DNA of 64,000 nucleotides from Tolypeutes matacus (taxonomy: Eukaryota > Chordata > Mammalia > Cingulata > Chlamyphoridae): positions 6,633,193-6,697,192 of the forward strand of contig JAKSZT010053769.1 in assembly GCA_026826555.1 (NCBI GenBank). Reading direction: 5' to 3'. Within the stretch, counting starts at the first letter, position 1, and every line of letters starts with the position of its first letter. A program made the position numbers and the translations under genes. Under the pieces are notes generated by a model. That model did not search any database. It had not been told where the DNA came from and worked only from the letters and a program-made list of their open reading frames with translations. This document shows, one piece after another, positions 58,892-64,000 of this stretch.

Positions 58892-59990
58892 AAGCAGACA
58901 AAAGAAATCCAGGCCGATGGATATCACAATATAAGCTTAATGCAGGTAAAGATATATTGTAACATGTGACAACAAGGAGATTCCTAACACTGAATCTCAG
59001 AGTCAGGCTTATCCACCAAGCCACAGAAAACTCTAAACAGCCATAGGCTTCCCCGCATGGGAGGGCCTGTCTTGTAAAAATTAGGCCTGGAGGAGCCAAC
59101 TAGGATGCATACTCACCATAGAAAAGTAGGTTCTCAAAAGAAGGAAAGTGGAGGGGGCTGAGCAAAGCAGGACCAATTATTTGTTCCACATCTTGTCTAT
59201 CAAATACAACTCTCCATTCCTCAAACCTCTTGCTGGATGGAGAGAAGCCAGAGTGTTTAGGAGAAATTCCATATCAGGGAAATTTGAATAGTAGGGAATA
59301 GCTATTTCTTCTAACGGTACCTAATTTAAAACTGAATTCTGGGGAGATGTGCTGATTATGTGAATGTTCACATGAAAAACTAAAAAATTAAACAAAAGCT
59401 TAGGATATTAAAAATGATATTGAAGAAACATTGAGAATAAAGGCAAGAAAATTATAAGGTCAGTTGTGCATGTGTATGTGGGTGTGTGTCAAAAATTAAG
59501 GTAAAATTGCTAAAGACTTATGTTACCTGGGTACATAAAAGCAAATGCTATTATTTGTGTCAGTCAATCAATCTATGAATTTGATAACTTGCAAGCTCAT
59601 AAAGTCTGAATTATCAATAACAACAAGAAGAATGTTCTGCTTCATAAGTTATTGAAGTGTAAATTCCATAGGTGAAGAGTCATTAGGGATGAGGACATTT
59701 GTCAAGTAACCATGAACCAGGGATTGTTAGACATAAGTTTTGCCTTGTAATGTTCATTCTATCACGTTTTAGAATTCTGTATAGGTATTCCTTTTCTCTA
59801 ATCTCTGACAAGCAATATACCATAAGTTAGATCAGACTAAATTTATTGTTAAAGTTCTAGCTTTTGCAAATTTTCAAGAGGAGGGAAAATATCCAAGTCT
59901 TACAGTGTTTCAGTTGCAAATGTGATGGAATCATTCTGGGAACTTACTGGTATTCTGTTGTAGATATATTGTTATTCAAGCAATGGAAGA
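58892..59990. other. Unassigned DNA
   Basis: The 81-residue minus frame at 58,854-59,099 partly overlaps the tandem duplication and has no motif. Confidence 0.35.
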
Positions 59991-59999
59991 AATTACAAC

Positions 60000-60395
60000 A
60001 TTGAGGTGGAGCCAGTGGCCACTGGAAGCTTTCGGGGCAGGGAAAAGCAATTGTAAAACGGGTTTTTTTGGGACTTGGGAATTATCCTGAGTGACATTAC
60101 AACGACAGATATAGGCCATTTTACATCAGTATATAACATGTAGAACTGCGTGGAAGAGAGTGTGATCTACAATGTGAACTATGTATGGTCCATGCTTAGT
60201 GGCAAAGCCCCAGGATGTGTATATCCATTGCAGATGATGTGCCATACTAATGAAAAATGTTTATGTGGGAGGTTGTGGGAGGTGTGGGAGGTGGGGAACA
60301 TGGGAATCCCTGTAATTTTTGTGTAACATTTATGTAATCTAAGCATATTTAATATATATATATATATATATAAAATATTTTTAAAAAATTGATAA
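60000..60395 (+). mobile_element. L1 3'-UTR fragment, xenarthran type
   Basis: 'tctacaatgtgaactatgta', 'gccatactaatgaaaaatgt', 'gaacatgggaatccctgtaa' and 'ttttgtgtaacatttatgta' follow the L1 3' UTR and end in a (TA)n tract at 60,351-60,372. The terminal block recurs at 63,690-63,780. Confidence 0.65.
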
Positions 60396-60409
60396 TACCA
60401 GGTTCTATC

Positions 60410-60535
60410 CTAAAATACTCTTATTCCAGTAGGAATTCTAGGCTGGGGCCATGGAATCTGCCTCATTAATAGGCTGCCAATTTGTTGCTGAGACAAGTGA
60501 TTTTTGGATTGCACTTTGAGACACTGCCTTACGAT
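60410..60535 (+). mobile_element. MER5-type hAT DNA transposon remnant
   Basis: 'gaattctaggctggggccat' then 'ggaatctgcctcattaatag' and 'gcactttgagacactgcc' follow the 3' half of MER5. Confidence 0.5.
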
Positions 60536-62675
60536 ATGTACACATCCTAATTTTGAGAATACTGGAGTCCCTAGAAGCTACGCATATTCTCTTTCATCCT
60601 CTGTGTCATAAGTATCTGATGGTCATCATTGTTATTCAGTGTTTTTTCTTTGAAGAACTTTAAGGGATCTGCTGAAACATTCTGGAATCACTGGCCAAAA
60701 TCCTACTCCCAGAGGTGATACAAAGATCAGCCCTGGAAGGGATCAAACTGACTAACTAACTAAACCAGAGAGACTGAGATGTTATTATCCCATTGATTGA
60801 AGGGTTAAAAAAATTTCCCCACTAAATTTTTATTAGGCATGAGTTGGTATATGCTGTGACAACCTACATTTAAATCTCATATCCATTAAGTGATCCTATA
60901 ATTTTATTCTGTCTACCCTGGTCTAATGCGGTCGCCCAGGCATGAGGTGGGAAATTCACACAGATTAGCCTTCAGAAAGCTCAGTTATTTGCAAAAAGTG
61001 TCAACATTCAATACCATGGAATTCTGGCATTCAAAGAACGTTACCACCACCATACCACGAGAAGAGTCACCAGGAGTAAAGTGGCTTTACAAAAATACGT
61101 ATTTTATCCATGAAGAGTTTCCATCAGCTTTCTACTATTTTAAATTTCAGCAGTTTTTAAAATAACACATGAGAATGAGAGTAAAGTTAAATTGAATTTA
61201 TAAGAGTCCTAGCATATAAATTAGAGCATACGAACTGAATATGAAGGCTCAAGTTCCTTGACTCTGCTGTTGTCTTTAGGAGTGACACTGATAGAATGCA
61301 GCAGTTGTATCTCTTTTTCAAATGGTCATTTTCTCCCATTCACTTAAAAATAGTGGCATCTAAAGTTTGTCCAAATTATCCATATCACCACTGTAATGTT
61401 TATTTCACTATGGCTGCAGAGATAAGATTTTTAAAAACCTAAATTCTCTCACTGTTTTGCAGTTAATTACAAAGAAATGGAGTCCACAAATTTAGCTATA
61501 TCAGGAATGAAGCAAACCCATGGTGTAACATTGAAGACTTGCTCCTAGAAATAATGCCCTGCTGTTACCACGTCTAGCTGTGCTCCAACCAGATCACAGC
61601 ACAGGCTGCCAGTTATTCTTCCTGTTGTCATGATGACAAGTGTTGACTCCAAACCATCCTGGAGTGGCCTTGACTGCCCTGCTGTAATAGGCCTGGGACC
61701 ATTCATTCAGTGCATGTGGGAAAAACCAAAATATTTAGGTAATTTTGTCTTTTTATTCTCTTTTCAAAGGTCCATATGTTCTAGACCTTTGAATTAAATA
61801 TGCTAGCAATTTTGAAACCTTATGAAAGCACATGAGATTTTCTTACTATGTCCCACTCACTGACCACAACTAATATAGTGGTATTAGTTGTGCAATATTT
61901 TTAATAGCCATGCCATGAAATGTAGTGATTTGATTCTCTTTCCTCCTAAAGTGTGAGCATCATCAGATTGTGTCACACCTTAGAATTATGTACCTTACAC
62001 ATCACTATTTGCAGAATATAGGAATTTCTTTTATTTACCTCATAATTATATTAATTAAGTTGCGAAAATTTCCTATTTTCATTACATGCTATGAATAGAA
62101 TAGGTTAATCCTTACTTAACCCATGCCGTATGAAATTAAGCTAATATGATATTTGATCTTAATCTTGTTTTCTTGTCTCAGAAGTATTATTTTCCCTTAT
62201 TTTTCAGCATATGGCAACCATGATTCTGTGATTATTGTTATCTTCTTTCATTGCACCATCTCCACTCTCACCCTGAATTTCATAAAAGAGTAAAGGTGAT
62301 GATGCCCCATAAAAAATTAAGTAAGAATGGTAAGTTTTTGTTTTTGTTTTTCATTGACCTTGTTAAGTAGCATTTAGTAGGTCTTTAGTGCTGCAATGTT
62401 ATATTACTTCTATAAGGAAGAGACTATGATGTCTTCTCAATCCTATTCCAAATCATAACATTGTATATGCTAGTTTGGGTTGCTTCATCTTAAATGCAAC
62501 TAAAGCACTTTGAAATATATTTGTCACTAATCTCTCTACTCATGCAGCATTACTTCAGTTATTTCCCATCCTCTTGTAACTCTCTTTTGTGTTTGATTGT
62601 ACAAGAGTTTGTTTTTTTCTGAAAATTTAGAAAGTTTACTGTTCATACTTGCTGTCTCTCCAAGTATTTATAAAC
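60536..62675. other. Repeat-poor DNA
   Basis: No recognised transposable element. The frame at 60,926-61,165 (79 aa) has no motif. 61,550-61,720 is GC-richer than its surroundings but not CpG-rich. Confidence 0.35.
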
Positions 62676-62677
62676 AT

Positions 62678-62795
62678 GTATAAGTCACTTAACTCCTCTC
62701 ATCTCAGTTATATCCTCTATAAGAGAGTTGGTAGGACTAGATAATGCCTAAGATCCCAAGTAGCCTGGCAAGTCTGTGGTATTCTTAATATTGTA
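62678..62795 (+). repeat. MIR3-like SINE fragment
   Basis: 'taagtcacttaactcctctc' then 'ggtaggactagataatgcct' and 'aagatcccaagtag' match MIR3. Confidence 0.6.
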
Positions 62796-63224
62796 GTGGG
62801 AAGTTCTCTGAAAAGTTATTATTTCTGTTTCTACCAGATAAATGTCTATTTATTTTGACCTTTTGTTTTCCCCTTTAAAAACAATTTCATATATGTGACA
62901 AAACAGTTTCTTATAAATAGTCTTTGTATTGGAATCTTTTCTAAGAGCTTTTTATACACACATAATAGATTAATTAAGTATAATTTCTACTGAACAGAAT
63001 TTATGTTTCTTTTCTTTTACCTTATAGAGTATGTTTAAGTTACTTGAGTTGCAATTCATCATAGTAAATAGGTAGAAAGGAATATGCTTTCTGTCTTAGA
63101 ACATAGCTATGCCTTTTTTTTTTTTTTAATGTGGGAAGATTATATCTGTCATCCAAATGGGTTATAGGGTTATTCAACATCAACTCGTTGAGTTCCTGAA
63201 AAATAATATCCAGGTCCTTTTCTT

Positions 63225-63300
63225 TGTTATTATACCCAGTATCTAGGATATTGTCAGCACATAAGAGGTGCCCACTGATGTTGATGGAATTGAATTAGAT
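63225..63300 (+). repeat. L2/MIR 3'-end fragment
   Basis: 'ttgtcagcacataagaggtg' and 'cccactgatgttgatggaat' follow the usual terminal block. Confidence 0.45.
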
Positions 63301-63434
63301 TATTTATGTGCTAACTGTTCCACTACCTGTTTTCTGCATGTATGTGTGTGTGTGTGATGTATGTATATAAAATATACAATTTAGCATACAGAGAGAAAAA
63401 AAAATTGGCATTGAGAGTTGAAATGTTGAGTTGT

Positions 63435-63560
63435 GCATTAGTAGCTGTGAAATCTCAGATATTTCTCCCCATGGGACAAGACTCTTCATCCATCAAAAAA
63501 GGGTATTGAACTATATCTAAGGTCCCTTTTCTATCTAAATTTCTATAGTTCTAGAAATCT
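63435..63560 (+). repeat. MIR3-like SINE fragment
   Basis: 'gggacaagactcttcatcca' then 'ggtattgaactatatctaag' and 'gtcccttttctatctaaatt' match the MIR3 3' half. Confidence 0.55.
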
Positions 63561-63689
63561 TTTCAAGTTATTTAGTCTATTACATTTCCAAAATGTAATT
63601 GAAAATGGAACTTTTATTTTTCTTGCAATATCTGATAACCTGATGTTGACCCTGAGAAACAAGTGTTTGAGAACCACACATAGGGAGGG

Positions 63690-63782
63690 ATTGGGGCATA
63701 TGGGAATCCCCAGTATTTTTTATATAACATTTAAGTAATCTACAGTTTCTTTAAAATAAATAATTTTTTTTTTAAAAAGAGT
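63690..63782 (+). mobile_element. L1 3'-end fragment with A/T-rich tail
   Basis: 'ggggcatatgggaatcccca' and 'tatataacatttaagtaatc' align with 60,285-60,350. It ends in a T/A-rich tail. Confidence 0.55.
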
Positions 63783-64000
63783 CAGTTTTTCCCTCCTCAG
63801 AGACAATGAAGATTCCTGGCCTGGAAAGCAAGGGGATTTGATCCACAATGTAGGGGCCCTGCTTCCTCATTGAGGGCTATCAGGAGGTAGAAACTCCTGA
63901 AGCATTTGAGGGTTTGAAAGCAGAAGGAAATTTTGTGTCAATTTCAGGGTGAAGCTGGAGAATTAACAAACCTGTAGTGAGCCCCACAAAGAGCATGGAG

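Overview
The window is nuclear DNA from a placental mammal, most likely a xenarthran and probably an armadillo such as Dasypus. The main clue is three DAS-type SINEs (tRNA-like heads with B-box GGTTCAATCCC-like motifs) at about 11.46-11.65, 24.48-24.77 and 48.23-48.65 kb. They sit among L1 and half-L1 (HAL1) LINEs, MaLR/ERVL LTRs and the old mammalian MIR, L2 and MER5 repeats. The DNA is AT-rich, and a 10-base N run at 10,751-10,760 marks a draft assembly. I found no convincing host protein-coding exon, tRNA, rRNA or CRISPR array. The window reads as intergenic or deep-intronic DNA, and every long open frame I examined either lies in a repeat or lacks support.

Layout. 0.7-1.3 kb is antisense L1, followed by a probable ERVL LTR and an antisense MIR. 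3.5-9.54 kb is one decayed endogenous retrovirus on the minus strand. It has an LTR at about 9.16-9.54 kb, a primer-binding site matching tRNA-Leu at 9.13-9.15 kb, a long AT-rich non-coding interior, then RNase H, integrase (DX35E) and Env transmembrane (CX6CC) remnants ending abruptly at a 21-base A tract (T on the plus strand). A polyadenylated retrocopy with a 16-bp target-site duplication is nested in it at 5.68-5.94 kb. 9.93-12.57 kb is a nearly full-length HAL1 element with a 12-bp target-site duplication, itself carrying a dimeric DAS SINE. 13-31.8 kb holds MER5A, four members of one MaLR LTR family across the window (13.6, 19.4, 29.9, 57.6 kb), MLT1-like LTRs, L2 pieces and two ancient L1 3' ends. 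32-43 kb is mostly repeat-poor. 43.4-48.8 kb has L2, an LTR fragment and a second HAL1 with a long dimeric DAS SINE. 49-63.8 kb has L2, MIR, a nested LTR-in-LTR at 57.6-58.6 kb, a 67-bp tandem duplication and xenarthran L1 3' ends.

No genes work together here. What the window records is layered retrotransposition: autonomous L1, the non-autonomous HAL1 and DAS families that depend on it, and ERV/MaLR insertions. The most notable point is that both HAL1 copies share the same in-frame loss of the RNA-recognition domain of ORF1, which suggests a lineage whose source element already lacked it. I see no evidence for an undescribed functional system. All family assignments are from memory of consensus features, without database comparison.
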